Both the position numbers and the translations under genes were made by a program. A DNA stretch of 64,000 bases from Xanthomarina sp. F2636L (lineage in GTDB: Bacteria > Bacteroidota > Bacteroidia > Flavobacteriales > Flavobacteriaceae), in the NCBI RefSeq assembly GCF_026410195.1, contig NZ_JAPMLM010000068.1, forward strand, positions 501,001 through 565,000, given 5' to 3'. This document shows positions 27,347-38,400 of this stretch, piece after piece (the first letter of the stretch is position 1; each line of letters starts with the position of its first letter). The notes beneath the pieces are model-generated. The model had not been told where the DNA came from. It ran no database searches and saw only the letters and a list, made by a program, of their open reading frames with translations.

Positions 27347-28660
27347 TTAGTTTAAGGATTTCAACTCTTCATCTAAATATGTTGTCGTCCAATTAGGTAA
27401 ATAATGATAGCCTTCTATATCGCTTTTTAAAGTTGTTTTTAAAACCACACCAAGTTGATTGACAACCCATAAAATTCCAGAACCTTGTTCTTCAAAAAAC
27501 ATGTCTCCATTAGGAAATATGCGATATAAACCTTCTGCGCCAGTAAAAATTTGATGCTCTATAAAAACATCTTCATATACAGAACTATATGTATCTTCCT
27601 CAAAGTTATAAATAAGTACATTTGAATGGTTTATTTTTCGATTAACCGGATGATTTGTTGGTTTAAATTCAATCTCATCTGCATTCAATTGAGTTGCAAT
27701 GGTATTATTGTTTAAAATAGCTATAGAATTTGGTGAAATAATGTCCACATCGTGTTGAAATGTAAAAGGGCCTTCTAAAACCTTTACAACTTTATTGGTT
27801 GATGGGCGAAACTGAACAACCAACGAGTTACTTCTAAAACTTAAAAACAAATCTCCTTCTTTAAAATAATTTGAACTTTCTAAAACCGGTTGAATATCGT
27901 TTAAATGAAATGGATCGTTAACATATGGGCTTTTGTTTATTAAATGATCTAAATTGTTTTCAAGAAATATATCGGTTAAAGATTTACTGTAAAGGGTTTC
28001 TCCTGTTTCTACATCAACTTTTACAATTAAATCGTCTCTATAGTTTTGTGTATGCCCTTCCACTGAAACTTTCATTGGAACAATAATTCCATTATCATGT
28101 TTTACAGCCGGAATCCACATATTTCCTATAGAATCTTTATTCATTGCATGATGATAAATAAAATCTTCATTAAACCACTTTTCATTAGATTCAGCATCCA
28201 TTCTTAAAAGTCCTGGTCTTTCATTACAAGAAACAATAATATCAAATCCTGGTAATAAGGTTGCAGGATACAGACGGTCGTTTCCATCTACGGTATAATG
28301 CGTTGATAGTTTACTTACTGGAACTTTCCATTCATGCTTTAGCGTATTATCCTTAAAATTTTTTAATTCAATATTAAAATTATCACCATGTCTATAAGAA
28401 TATAAACCGTAGAGATTATAATCTAGTTTATTGATATTTAAAGTGTCTTGATCTCTAGTTTCAATATAGTAATCTGGTGCCTTAAATATATATTTATAGG
28501 CTTTTTTCATATTAGACACTACTTCAGAGAACCCTTTAATCGGTTCGGTTAAAACACCCAAACTCCGTTCTCCCAAAGTGACATTTCTTACAATGCCACT
28601 CCAAACCATTAATAAAAAAACACAGATTATAAGTAATGATACTCTTTTTAAAGTTTTCAT
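27347..28660 (-). CDS. Arylsulfotransferase-like beta-propeller, membrane-anchored
   Basis: This 437-residue protein has an N-terminal hydrophobic anchor (RVSLLIICVFLLMVWSGIV), then a beta-rich domain with propeller-like strands (LLPGFDIIVSCNERPGLLRMDAESNEKW, IYHHAMNKDSIGNMWIPAV, FTFQHDVDIISPNSIAILNN). It resembles the arylsulfotransferase (ASST) family, which moves sulfate between phenolic compounds without PAPS using an active-site histidine. H182/H183-type residues in YHHAMNKD and H in FQHDVD are candidates. It heads a three-gene minus-strand unit that ends in a PAPS-type sulfotransferase. The identification is moderate. Confidence 0.65.
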   Translation of the reverse strand: MKTLKRVSLLIICVFLLMVWSGIVRNVTLGERSLGVLTEPIKGFSEVVSNMKKAYKYIFKAPDYYIETRDQDTLNINKLDYNLYGLYSYRHGDNFNIELKNFKDNTLKHEWKVPVSKLSTHYTVDGNDRLYPATLLPGFDIIVSCNERPGLLRMDAESNEKWFNEDFIYHHAMNKDSIGNMWIPAVKHDNGIIVPMKVSVEGHTQNYRDDLIVKVDVETGETLYSKSLTDIFLENNLDHLINKSPYVNDPFHLNDIQPVLESSNYFKEGDLFLSFRSNSLVVQFRPSTNKVVKVLEGPFTFQHDVDIISPNSIAILNNNTIATQLNADEIEFKPTNHPVNRKINHSNVLIYNFEEDTYSSVYEDVFIEHQIFTGAEGLYRIFPNGDMFFEEQGSGILWVVNQLGVVLKTTLKSDIEGYHYLPNWTTTYLDEELKSLN

Positions 28661-28693
28661 AAGTAATTTTCAATTCAAAACATCTATATGTAA

Positions 28694-28701
28694 CAAATAT
28701 A
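28694..28701 (-). promoter_or_regulatory. Putative -7 box for the sulfotransferase unit
   Basis: On the minus strand this reads TATATTTG, an exact -7 consensus match, 34 bases upstream of the 28660 start. No -33 TTG is found at the usual spacing. Confidence 0.5.
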
Positions 28702-28804
28702 GAATAAAAATCATACTGAGAATCTTTTTATTAAAAATGAGATTCTCAATAACTTCTATTGTTTTTTATCAATAATACAATAAACACTCTATTTTGTTAA
28801 AAAT

Positions 28805-28820
28805 ATTATGCACGCATAAT
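28805..28820. promoter_or_regulatory. 16-base palindromic operator-like site, copy 1
   Basis: ATTATGCACGCATAAT is a perfect 7-base inverted repeat around AC. It differs by one base from the fully palindromic site at 60581-60596. It lies about 94 bases upstream of the TonB-dependent receptor start. A dyad of this size and symmetry is typical of dimeric regulators such as MarR or TetR types, but the regulator is unknown. A second, imperfect hairpin follows at 28824-28850. Confidence 0.6.
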
Positions 28821-28913
28821 TTTTATGAAAAACTTCTTAAAGTTTTCATAATATTATTTATATTGCCTAATAATAATTAACTAAATCAATTAATAATTAA
28901 CTAAAACTATAAA

Positions 28914-31667
28914 ATGAAATCAATCCTTTCACTTTTATTGTTGTTTTTTTGTGGCTTATCATATTCACAAACAACAATTTCGGGAATAGTAACTGACGAG
29001 AACAGTCAGCCAATTCCTGGAGCAAACGTTATTATAGTAGGCACATCGACTGGTACAGTTACAGATTTCGATGGAAACTACTTTTTAACTGTCAGTCAAG
29101 AACCTCCATTTACGTTACGAGCGAGTAATATCGGGTTTAGTACAGAAACTCAAGAAATTACAGCAAACAATCAAACCGTAAATTTTATTTTAAAAGAAGG
29201 AACATCTTTAGATGAAGTCGTTATTTCTGCGTCTAGAACTCCAGAACGTATTTTCGAATCGCCAGTAACGGTTGAGCGTTTTGGTTTAAAAGAAATTAAA
29301 AACACAGCTTCTGCAGATTTCTACAACGGATTAGAAAACTTAAAAGGAGTTGATGTTAATACAAACAGTTTAACCTTTAATTCTATTAACACAAGAGGGT
29401 TTGCAACTTTTGCAAATACGCGTTTTATGCAACTTGTAGATGGAATGGACAATTCTACTCCAGCCTTAAACTTCCCAATTGGAAACTTAGTAGGAATGAT
29501 TGAAACAGATGTACAAAGTGTCGAGTTACTTCCTGGAGCTGCATCTGCATTATATGGTGCAAATGCATTTAACGGAATTCTTTTCATGAGAAGTAAAAGC
29601 CCTTTCGATGTTCAAGGAATTAGTGGTTATTACAAACAAGGAATTACTAGTCAAGATGCTGCTGGAGACAACACCTATAGAGATTTAGGAGTTAGAATAG
29701 CTCATAAATTCAGTGATAAATTTGCTGCCAAAGTAAATTTTGGATGGCTAAAAGGAACCGATTGGTATGCTACAAACTATCAAGGTAAACCTGGCACTGG
29801 AGATACTAGAGCGAGTATTGGTTACGATGGGTATAACATCTACGGAGATGAAGTAGCTACTAACATACGTGCTGCTTCTGGTGGACTTGGAATTATTCCA
29901 GATGTTGTTGTAAGTAGAACAGGTTATGAAGAAAGAGATTTGACAGATTATAACGCAGAAAGTGTAAAAGCTGACTGGGGATTATACTATCGTCCTTGGG
30001 CAAACGATTTCGAAATTGCTTATGTAGGTAAGGTAGGTACAGGGTCCACCATCTATCAAGGATCTAACCGTTATAGCATTGACAATTTCTTCCAAGAACA
30101 ACATAAACTTGAATTGAGAAATAACAACTTCTTTTTAAGAGGTTATATGGTTGCTGATAAAGCTGGTGATTCTTATGACATGACTGTAACTGGGATTCAA
30201 ATTAACAGAGCTTGGAAAAGCGATGAACAATGGTTTAAAGACTATATTACCGCATTTGGTGGAGCTACTACAATAGGTGGAGCTACAGAAGATGAAGCGC
30301 ATGTAATAGCAAGAGCTGCTGCCGAAGAAGGTAGATTTGAGCCAGGTTCCCCAGGTTTTAAAAATGCTTTTAATAAAAGTATTAACGATCCAAATTTAGT
30401 AACTGGTTCTAAATTCCAAGATGAATCTAAATATTATCACGCTGATGCCAATTATAACTTTTCTCATCTTTGGGATGTTGTAGAAGTTCAAGCTGGTGGA
30501 TCATACAGACGATACGAATTAAATTCGTCTGGAACAATTTACACAGATTATGACGGAACCATTCCTTATTCTGAATTTGGAATCTATACGCAATTACAAA
30601 AACAGTTTGATTTAAATGAAAGTTTAGAATTAAAGTTAACAGGTTCTGCACGTTATGATAAATCAGAATTCTTTGATGGTTTTGTATCTCCAAGAGTTTC
30701 GGCTGGTTTAACCATTAACAGAAACCATAATGTTAGAGCTTCAGTTCAAACTGGATTTAGAAATCCAACCACTCAGGATTTATTTATAGGACTTGATGCT
30801 GGACCTTATGTATTAGTGGGTTCTGCTCCTGATAACTTAGACAGATATTCTAGAGACTATGATATTAGTGCTGCTGGTCAAATAGCATTCGGTCAACCTG
30901 CATCTATCAACCAAACGGGTGGAGCTGCTTATAGCAACTCATACTCACGTAAATCTGTTGAGAACTTTGCAGCATCTTCTAACCCTGCCGATTTAGTTAT
31001 TGGCAATCCAGATATTGTACAACCAGAACAAGTAACGTCTATGGAAGTTGGATATAGAGGAAAATTAAACCTATTAACTGTAGATTTAAGTATGTACTAC
31101 AACAAGTATAAAGACTTTATTTCTACTGAATATGTAATTTCTCCTTTATATGGAGTAGCTGGAGATAATGGCTTATCTCTTGGTGCTTTAGCTAATGGCG
31201 ATTACCAAGTTTATCAAGCTTATACGAACTCAGATATAGCTGTACAATCTTATGGTGCTGCTATTGGACTTGGGATGAAAGTCTTTAATGGCTTCGATTT
31301 AGATGGTAGTTATACCTTCGCTAAAGAAGATTTTGATCAAGATGCCAATCCTGATTTTAGAACAGGATTTAACACTCCTGAGCATAAAGTAAAACTATCT
31401 TTTGGACATACTGAAATAGTTAAAAACCTTGGCTTTAACGTTGCTTGGAAATGGAGTGATAATTACACTTGGCAAGCTTCTTTTGGAGATGGTGAGATTC
31501 CTTCTTTTCACTCTATGGATGCACAAATTAACTATACAGTTCCAAAAATTAAATCGGTATTTAAAGTAGGAGCTTCTAATGTTCTAGGGGAAGAGTACTT
31601 TACTGCCATAGGTACTGGTAATATAGGTTCTATTTATTACGTATCATGGACACTTAATAACTTATAA
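28914..31667 (+). CDS. TonB-dependent receptor with carboxypeptidase-regulatory-like domain
   Basis: This 917-residue outer-membrane receptor has a signal peptide (MKSILSLLLLFFCGLSYSQ), a CarboxypepD_reg-like domain at about 20-95 (ISGIVTDENSQPIPGANVII), a plug domain at about 105-230 (VTVERFGLKEI, GAASALYGANAFNGILFM) and a long beta barrel to the end. It is shorter than SusC-type proteins and no SusD gene is adjacent. Instead an SGNH-hydrolase lipoprotein follows after four bases, suggesting uptake of a product released by that hydrolase, perhaps an ester or lipid. The ligand is not shown by the sequence. An operator-like palindrome lies upstream. Confidence 0.93.
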   Translation: MKSILSLLLLFFCGLSYSQTTISGIVTDENSQPIPGANVIIVGTSTGTVTDFDGNYFLTVSQEPPFTLRASNIGFSTETQEITANNQTVNFILKEGTSLDEVVISASRTPERIFESPVTVERFGLKEIKNTASADFYNGLENLKGVDVNTNSLTFNSINTRGFATFANTRFMQLVDGMDNSTPALNFPIGNLVGMIETDVQSVELLPGAASALYGANAFNGILFMRSKSPFDVQGISGYYKQGITSQDAAGDNTYRDLGVRIAHKFSDKFAAKVNFGWLKGTDWYATNYQGKPGTGDTRASIGYDGYNIYGDEVATNIRAASGGLGIIPDVVVSRTGYEERDLTDYNAESVKADWGLYYRPWANDFEIAYVGKVGTGSTIYQGSNRYSIDNFFQEQHKLELRNNNFFLRGYMVADKAGDSYDMTVTGIQINRAWKSDEQWFKDYITAFGGATTIGGATEDEAHVIARAAAEEGRFEPGSPGFKNAFNKSINDPNLVTGSKFQDESKYYHADANYNFSHLWDVVEVQAGGSYRRYELNSSGTIYTDYDGTIPYSEFGIYTQLQKQFDLNESLELKLTGSARYDKSEFFDGFVSPRVSAGLTINRNHNVRASVQTGFRNPTTQDLFIGLDAGPYVLVGSAPDNLDRYSRDYDISAAGQIAFGQPASINQTGGAAYSNSYSRKSVENFAASSNPADLVIGNPDIVQPEQVTSMEVGYRGKLNLLTVDLSMYYNKYKDFISTEYVISPLYGVAGDNGLSLGALANGDYQVYQAYTNSDIAVQSYGAAIGLGMKVFNGFDLDGSYTFAKEDFDQDANPDFRTGFNTPEHKVKLSFGHTEIVKNLGFNVAWKWSDNYTWQASFGDGEIPSFHSMDAQINYTVPKIKSVFKVGASNVLGEEYFTAIGTGNIGSIYYVSWTLNNL

Positions 31668-31671
31668 AATC

Positions 31672-33204
31672 ATGAAACAACTTATTATGAAAACAAAATA
31701 TATATGGTTACTTGCTGTTCTCTTAGGTTTTACAGCTTGTAATAGCGATGATGATTCTTCATCATCTATGGACGAAGTCTTACCTCCACTTACTGCTGGA
31801 GAAGCAGACTTTTCTAAGTACGTTTCTGTAGGAGCCTCTTTCACAGCTGGATTTTCAGACAATGCACTATTTATAGCCACTCAGGAAAATTCTTTTCCTA
31901 ATTTATTATCCATGAAATTTGGCATGTTAGGAGGAGGAAGTTTTTCTCAACCACTAATGGCTGATAATATTGGTGGACTTTTATTTAACGGCACGCAAAA
32001 TCCTGATGGAAGCTTTGCTCAAAGATTATACTTTAATGGTGTAGGGCCAACACCTTTACCTGCTGCACCAACTACTGAAGCTACAACCGTTTTAGGTGGT
32101 ACGTTTAACAACATAGGTGTTCCAGGTGCTAAAAGTTTCCATTTAGGAATTAATGGTTACGGATTTGCAAACCCTTATTTTGGACGAATGGCATCAAACC
32201 CTATGGCTTCTATGGTTGAAGATGCTGTAGCGCAAAATGCTACGTTTTTCACATTATCTGAAATAGGTGGAAACGATGTCTTATCTTATGCTACTTCCGG
32301 TGGAACTGGTGTGGACCAAACTGGAAATTATAATCCAGCAACGTATGGAGGAAATGATATAACAGATCCAAATGTTTTTGCTAGTTCTTTTTCTGCTACG
32401 GTTGATGCCTTAGTAGCAAATGGTGCTAAAGGTGTAGTTACTAATGTTCCTTACATTACAAGTTTAGCACATTTTACTACAGTACCTCATAACCCAATTC
32501 CTTTAGATGCGGGAACTGCAGCAGCTGTAAATGGTGCTTATGCACCTTATAATGCTGGAATCGTTCAAGCATTTGCTTATATAGTTGCAACAACACCTAT
32601 GACACAAGAGCAAGCTGATGCGGAAATTGCAAAAAGAACTATTATGTTTGAAGCTTCTGAAACAAATGCCGTTGTTATTTTAGATGAAAACTTAACAGAT
32701 CTAACAGCACTTAACCCACAATTAGTTAATATGAGACAGGCTACTGCAAATGATTTATTTGTTTTGCCTGCATCTAGTTTTATAGGAACAGAAGCTATCC
32801 CTGGAAATCCTATGACAGTTAATGGCGTAGCTATTCCATTAGCAGATAAATGGGTGCTAACACCAGAAGAGCAACTAGCAATTAAAAATGCAACGGATGC
32901 TTATAATGTAACTATAGAATCTGTAGCTGCATCCAAAGGATTAGCCTTAGTTGATTTTAAAGGTATCTTAATACAAGCCTCTACTATTGGAATTGATTCT
33001 GGAAATTTCACTTTAACAACAGATTTAGTTAGAGGTGGATTAATAAGTTTAGATGGGGTTCATTTAACGTCTAGAGGATATTCTGTTATGGCTAATGAAA
33101 TCATGAGAGCTATTGACGCCACTTATGGTACAAACTTTGAAGCTTCAGGTAATTTTTACGATTGTGGAGATTATCCAACTAACTATAGTAAAGATTTTAG
33201 ATAA
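31672..33204 (+). CDS. SGNH/GDSL-type hydrolase lipoprotein
   Basis: This 510-residue lipoprotein has a signal ending LGFTAC (C23), followed by an acidic, serine-rich export tail (NSDDDSSSSMDE) typical of surface lipoproteins in Bacteroidota. The SGNH blocks are present: YVSVGASFTAGF with nucleophile S56, glycine in NNIGVPGAK (block II), EIGGNDVL at 197-204 (block III, N201) and DGVHLT at 461-466 with D461 and H464 (block V). It is therefore likely an active esterase or lipase. An ATG at 31687 is an alternative start. It is paired with the TonB receptor and followed by a terminator. Confidence 0.88.
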   Translation: MKQLIMKTKYIWLLAVLLGFTACNSDDDSSSSMDEVLPPLTAGEADFSKYVSVGASFTAGFSDNALFIATQENSFPNLLSMKFGMLGGGSFSQPLMADNIGGLLFNGTQNPDGSFAQRLYFNGVGPTPLPAAPTTEATTVLGGTFNNIGVPGAKSFHLGINGYGFANPYFGRMASNPMASMVEDAVAQNATFFTLSEIGGNDVLSYATSGGTGVDQTGNYNPATYGGNDITDPNVFASSFSATVDALVANGAKGVVTNVPYITSLAHFTTVPHNPIPLDAGTAAAVNGAYAPYNAGIVQAFAYIVATTPMTQEQADAEIAKRTIMFEASETNAVVILDENLTDLTALNPQLVNMRQATANDLFVLPASSFIGTEAIPGNPMTVNGVAIPLADKWVLTPEEQLAIKNATDAYNVTIESVAASKGLALVDFKGILIQASTIGIDSGNFTLTTDLVRGGLISLDGVHLTSRGYSVMANEIMRAIDATYGTNFEASGNFYDCGDYPTNYSKDFR

Positions 33205-33227
33205 TCTATATCTGAAAATATTTATAT

Positions 33228-33260
33228 AAAAAAACGCCTTCAAAAAGAAGGCGTTTTTTT
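33228..33260 (+). terminator. Terminator after the receptor/SGNH hydrolase pair
   Basis: The perfect 8-base-pair core ACGCCTTC/GAAGGCGT has a five-A loop and is flanked by A-rich and T-rich tracts that extend the stem. Seven T residues follow. It lies 24 bases after the SGNH hydrolase stop. Confidence 0.9.
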
Positions 33261-33308
33261 ATGCCTTAAAAAGCAATAAATTAGCTGTTATTTTTAAATT
33301 AAAAGATA

Positions 33309-33316
33309 TATATTTG
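33309..33316 (+). promoter_or_regulatory. Putative -7 box for atpD
   Basis: TATATTTG matches the Bacteroidota -7 consensus exactly, 86 bases upstream of atpD, which implies a leader of about 80 bases. It lies after the terminator of the previous unit. No clear TTG is found at -33. Confidence 0.55.
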
Positions 33317-33398
33317 CAGCGCGAAAAAACGCTTGTGTTTGAGTTAATAGTATAAGCCGTTTTTATATTAAGTTTTTAGAAAATTAATAAAATTATAA

Positions 33399-34910
<1,512 letters not shown>

Positions 34911-34947
34911 TCAAGCATTGCTTAACAAATTCCAAAAATATTAAATT

Positions 34948-34980
34948 CCAAATTCCAAAATAATATCCTTTGGAATTTGG
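34948..34980 (+). repeat. Perfect hairpin between atpD and atpC
   Basis: CCAAATTCCAAA (34948-34959) and TTTGGAATTTGG (34969-34980) are perfect 12-base inverted repeats around a 9-base loop. A related AAATTCCAAA-like string occurs just upstream (34927-34936). No T-tract follows, so it is not an ordinary terminator. It ends 25 bases before atpC, where it could affect mRNA processing or stability. Confidence 0.75.
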
Positions 34981-35005
34981 GATTTTAAAATTGAAATTTA
35001 AAAAT

Positions 35006-35299
35006 ATGTATTTAGAAATTGTATCACCAGAAGCAACCTTATTTAGCAGTGAAGTAGATTCAGTTGTTGTACCTGGAGTTAATGGAGAGTTTGAAATGCT
35101 AAAAAATCACGCTCCAATTGTTTCTCTTTTAAAAGAAGGTACTGTAAGAATTCATACACATACTCAAAGTCATTTAGTATTTGATGAATTACATGCAGAA
35201 ATACACCCACATAAAGACAATGATAAAATCTTACTTTTAAAAATAAAGTCAGGTACTATCGAAATGAAAGACAACAAAGTTATTATATTGGCAGACTAA
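35006..35299 (+). CDS. atpC: ATP synthase subunit epsilon, short form
   Basis: This subunit of the F1 central stalk is 97 residues from the ATG at 35006. An upstream ATG at 34970 falls inside the hairpin and adds a non-family sequence. The N-terminal beta-sandwich is visible (MYLEIVSPEATLFSSEVDSVVVPGVNGEFEMLKNHAPIVSLLKEG). The C-terminal helical hairpin found in longer epsilon subunits is absent. That hairpin inhibits ATP hydrolysis in several bacteria, so regulation here probably differs. A terminator follows. Confidence 0.93.
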   Translation: MYLEIVSPEATLFSSEVDSVVVPGVNGEFEMLKNHAPIVSLLKEGTVRIHTHTQSHLVFDELHAEIHPHKDNDKILLLKIKSGTIEMKDNKVIILAD

Positions 35300-35330
35300 A
35301 CAGTCTAACCTTTTATATACTAAACTATTA

Positions 35331-35362
35331 TAAACCTTGCAATTTGCAGGGTTTATTTTTTT
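35331..35362 (+). terminator. Terminator after atpC
   Basis: TAAACCTTGCA and TGCAGGGTTTA pair over 11 positions with one G-T pair around a short AT loop, followed by seven T residues. It lies 31 bases past the atpC stop. Confidence 0.85.
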
Positions 35363-35374
35363 ATACCATATTTG
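35343..35374 (+). promoter_or_regulatory. Putative promoter of the BNR/PKD cargo gene
   Basis: TTTG at 35343-35346 and CATATTTG at 35367-35374 are separated by 20 bases, close to the TTTG-N19/20-TAnnTTTG pattern with one mismatch. The -33 element lies within the atpC terminator. The gene starts 28 bases further on. Confidence 0.45.
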
Positions 35375-35402
35375 CTTTTAAACTACACCCAAACAATATA
35401 CT

Positions 35403-38400
35403 ATGAAATACACATTACTTTTAGCAACCCTACTTGTTACTTTCTTGTCTTTTTCGCAAGACAAATGGCCAAACATGATGTTTGACAGAGATGCCAATTT
35501 CTATGACATTCAACAAGATTTTGAAAAATACTACAATGAAAAAACTGGAGCCTCAAACAAAATCTCAAGAGGGACTGGCATAAAGCAGTATAAAAGATGG
35601 GAATATTATTGGGAAAGCCGTGTAGATGAAAACGGTAATTTTCCAAGTGAAGGGCATGTCCTAAAAGAAATGATGCGTTATAACACATTGCAAACAAACG
35701 CATTAAATAGAGGCTATACTACAAATACAGGAAACTGGGAACTTGTAGGCCCCATTGCCGTACCAGATAATGGAACTGGACAATTAAACGGAAATGGACG
35801 TGTAAATTGCATTGCATTCCACCCTACTGACCCAAATACTATTTTTGTTGGTGCGCCTTCAGGAGGTTTTTGGAAATCTACAGATAATGGAAGTACTTGG
35901 ACAGAATACTCCAATGGACTCGTTAGATTAGGAGTTTCTAGTATTGTTATTCACCCTACCAATCATGACATTCTTTATTTAGGAACAGGAGATAGAGATG
36001 CTGCAGATGCACCGGGTTATGGTGTTTATAAAAGTGTCGATGGCGGACTTACCTGGGCAAGCAGTAATGCTGGTATGGGAAATAGAACTGTTTATGAAAT
36101 CTTAATGGATCCAACCAATTCAGATGTTTTAATAGCTTCAACAAATGGAAATCGTATTTATAAAAGTACAGACGCTGGTTTAAGCTGGTCTTATGCCTCT
36201 ACTAGTTCTGCCATGAAAGATATTGCATTTAAACCAGGAGATTCTAACACTATTTATGCTTCCGGGACAACCGTTGATGTGTCTACAAATGGAGGAAATA
36301 GTTTTACGCAAGTTACCAATGGCGTTCCAAATGGAGGGGTTTATAGAATTGCTTTAGCCGTTTCTGCCGATCAGCCAGACTGGGTTTACTTAGTAGCCGG
36401 TGATGGAGGTGGTCTAGAAGGTATTTATAGATCTGAAGATAGTGGCGTTAGTTTTTCAACTAGAACTACCACTCCAAATGTTTTAGGTTATGAAACAAAT
36501 GGTTCTGATTCCAATAGTCAAGCCTGGTACGATTTAGTTATTGCAGCAGACCCAACAAATGCGAATATTATTTATACTGGAGGTATTAATATATGGAAAT
36601 CTATTGATGGGGGTGCCACCATGAATATAAATACTTATTGGGTTGGGAGCACTGGAACCATTGATGGCGTCCATGCCGATCAACATGCTTTTGAGTTTTC
36701 ACCGTTTACAAACGATGTATATAGTGGAAACGATGGTGGCGTTTACTATTCAGCAGATAATGGCGCCAATTGGAACGATATAAGCAGTGGTTTAGCCATT
36801 GCGCAAATCTATAAAATTGGGGTGTCGCAAATGTCAGAAAATTTGGTTATAAATGGCTATCAGGACAACGGAACTGCTATTAATAGAAATGCTGTTTTTA
36901 CTACCGAAATTGGTGGGGATGGTATGGAGTGTATTATTGACCCTACAGACGACTCTTATATGTATGGCGCACTTTATTATGGAGATATTAGACGTTCTAC
37001 CAATGGTGGTTTTTCATTTTCTACCATTGCAGACAATGGTACCAATGGGATTAATGAAACCGGAGCTTGGGTAACCCCTTATACATTAGATCCAAATACA
37101 CCTGCTAGAATGTTTGCTGGCTATGATAATGTTTGGAGATCGGACGATGTTAAAACCCCTGGTTCAAATTCAATTGTTTGGACACGAATTTCAAATTTTG
37201 GAGGGACTTCAAATATGGTAGATTTAGCCGTAGCTCCTTCAAATAGTAATGTTATGTATGTTTCTAGAAGTGGATCAGGAAGGTTTTATTATTCGAACAA
37301 TGCCTTATCTGCGTCTCCAACGTGGACAAATTTAACAAGTAGTTTACCTACTTCATCTTCACCAAAAGATATAGAGATAGACCCAACAGACGAGACTCAT
37401 CTATTTATAGCTTTAGGCAATGATATATATGAATCTACAGACGCAGGAAGTAGCTGGACAAATGTTTCAGGAACTCTTCCTAATATCTCATTAAACACCA
37501 TTGTTATTGATGCTTCAAGTCCAATAGAAGCTATGTATGTTGGAATGGATGTTGGGGTTTATTACAAAGATAATACGCTTGCAGATTGGGAACCATTTGA
37601 TACAGGATTAGCAAATTTAGAAATTACGGAATTGGAAATTCATTCTAATACAAGCGATTGTAATAGCAAACTATTTGCTGCTACTTATGGGCAAGGATTA
37701 TGGATGAGCGATTTAAAAGACCCAGGAAATGTGGCACCGACAGCTTGTTTTAAAGCAGATACAACACAAGGCTGTGTAAATTCCAGTTTTATGCTAACTG
37801 ATAATTCAGATTATACTCCAACTTCTTGGGCTTGGACCATTACGCCTGGAACATTCACTTATACTAATGGAACGACGGCTAATTCTCAAAACCCTGAAGT
37901 TATCTTTACTGATCCAGGAACTTACACTGTAGCCCTAACAGCTACCAATGCCAATGGAAGTAATACAAACACTAAAGTAGATTATATAAATATTGTATCT
38001 GGGTCTGCAGCTTCAGATTTTAATACGGATTTTGAAGCAGAAGCTTTATGCGGAACAGCATCTGATTGTGGTGCAACAAGCTGTAATCTCGTATCTGCTT
38101 TTTGGACTAACCTAACAAATGGAAGTGAAGACAATATTGATTGGAGAGTAGATGAAGGAGGAACATCTTCTTCAAACACGGGTCCTAATACAGACTATAA
38201 CCCAGGCACAGCCTCTGGAAATTATATTTATTTAGAATCCTCTTCATGCTATCAACAGATTGCCATTTTAGAAAGTTCTTGCATGGTTATGGATGCTGTT
38301 AATACCTACGATTTAAAATTTGCTTACCATATGTTTGGAACAGATATGGGCAGCCTGCATCTTGATATCCTTTTTAATGGCATTTGGCAAGAAAACATGA

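Noticed and set aside
28914-33204. SusC/SusD polysaccharide utilisation pair
   Set aside because: The second gene has SGNH catalytic blocks and no SusD-like helical pattern, the receptor is shorter than SusC, and no glycoside hydrolase genes are adjacent.
34970-35005. Earlier ATG for atpC
   Set aside because: It lies inside the 12-base-pair hairpin and adds 12 residues not found in epsilon subunits.
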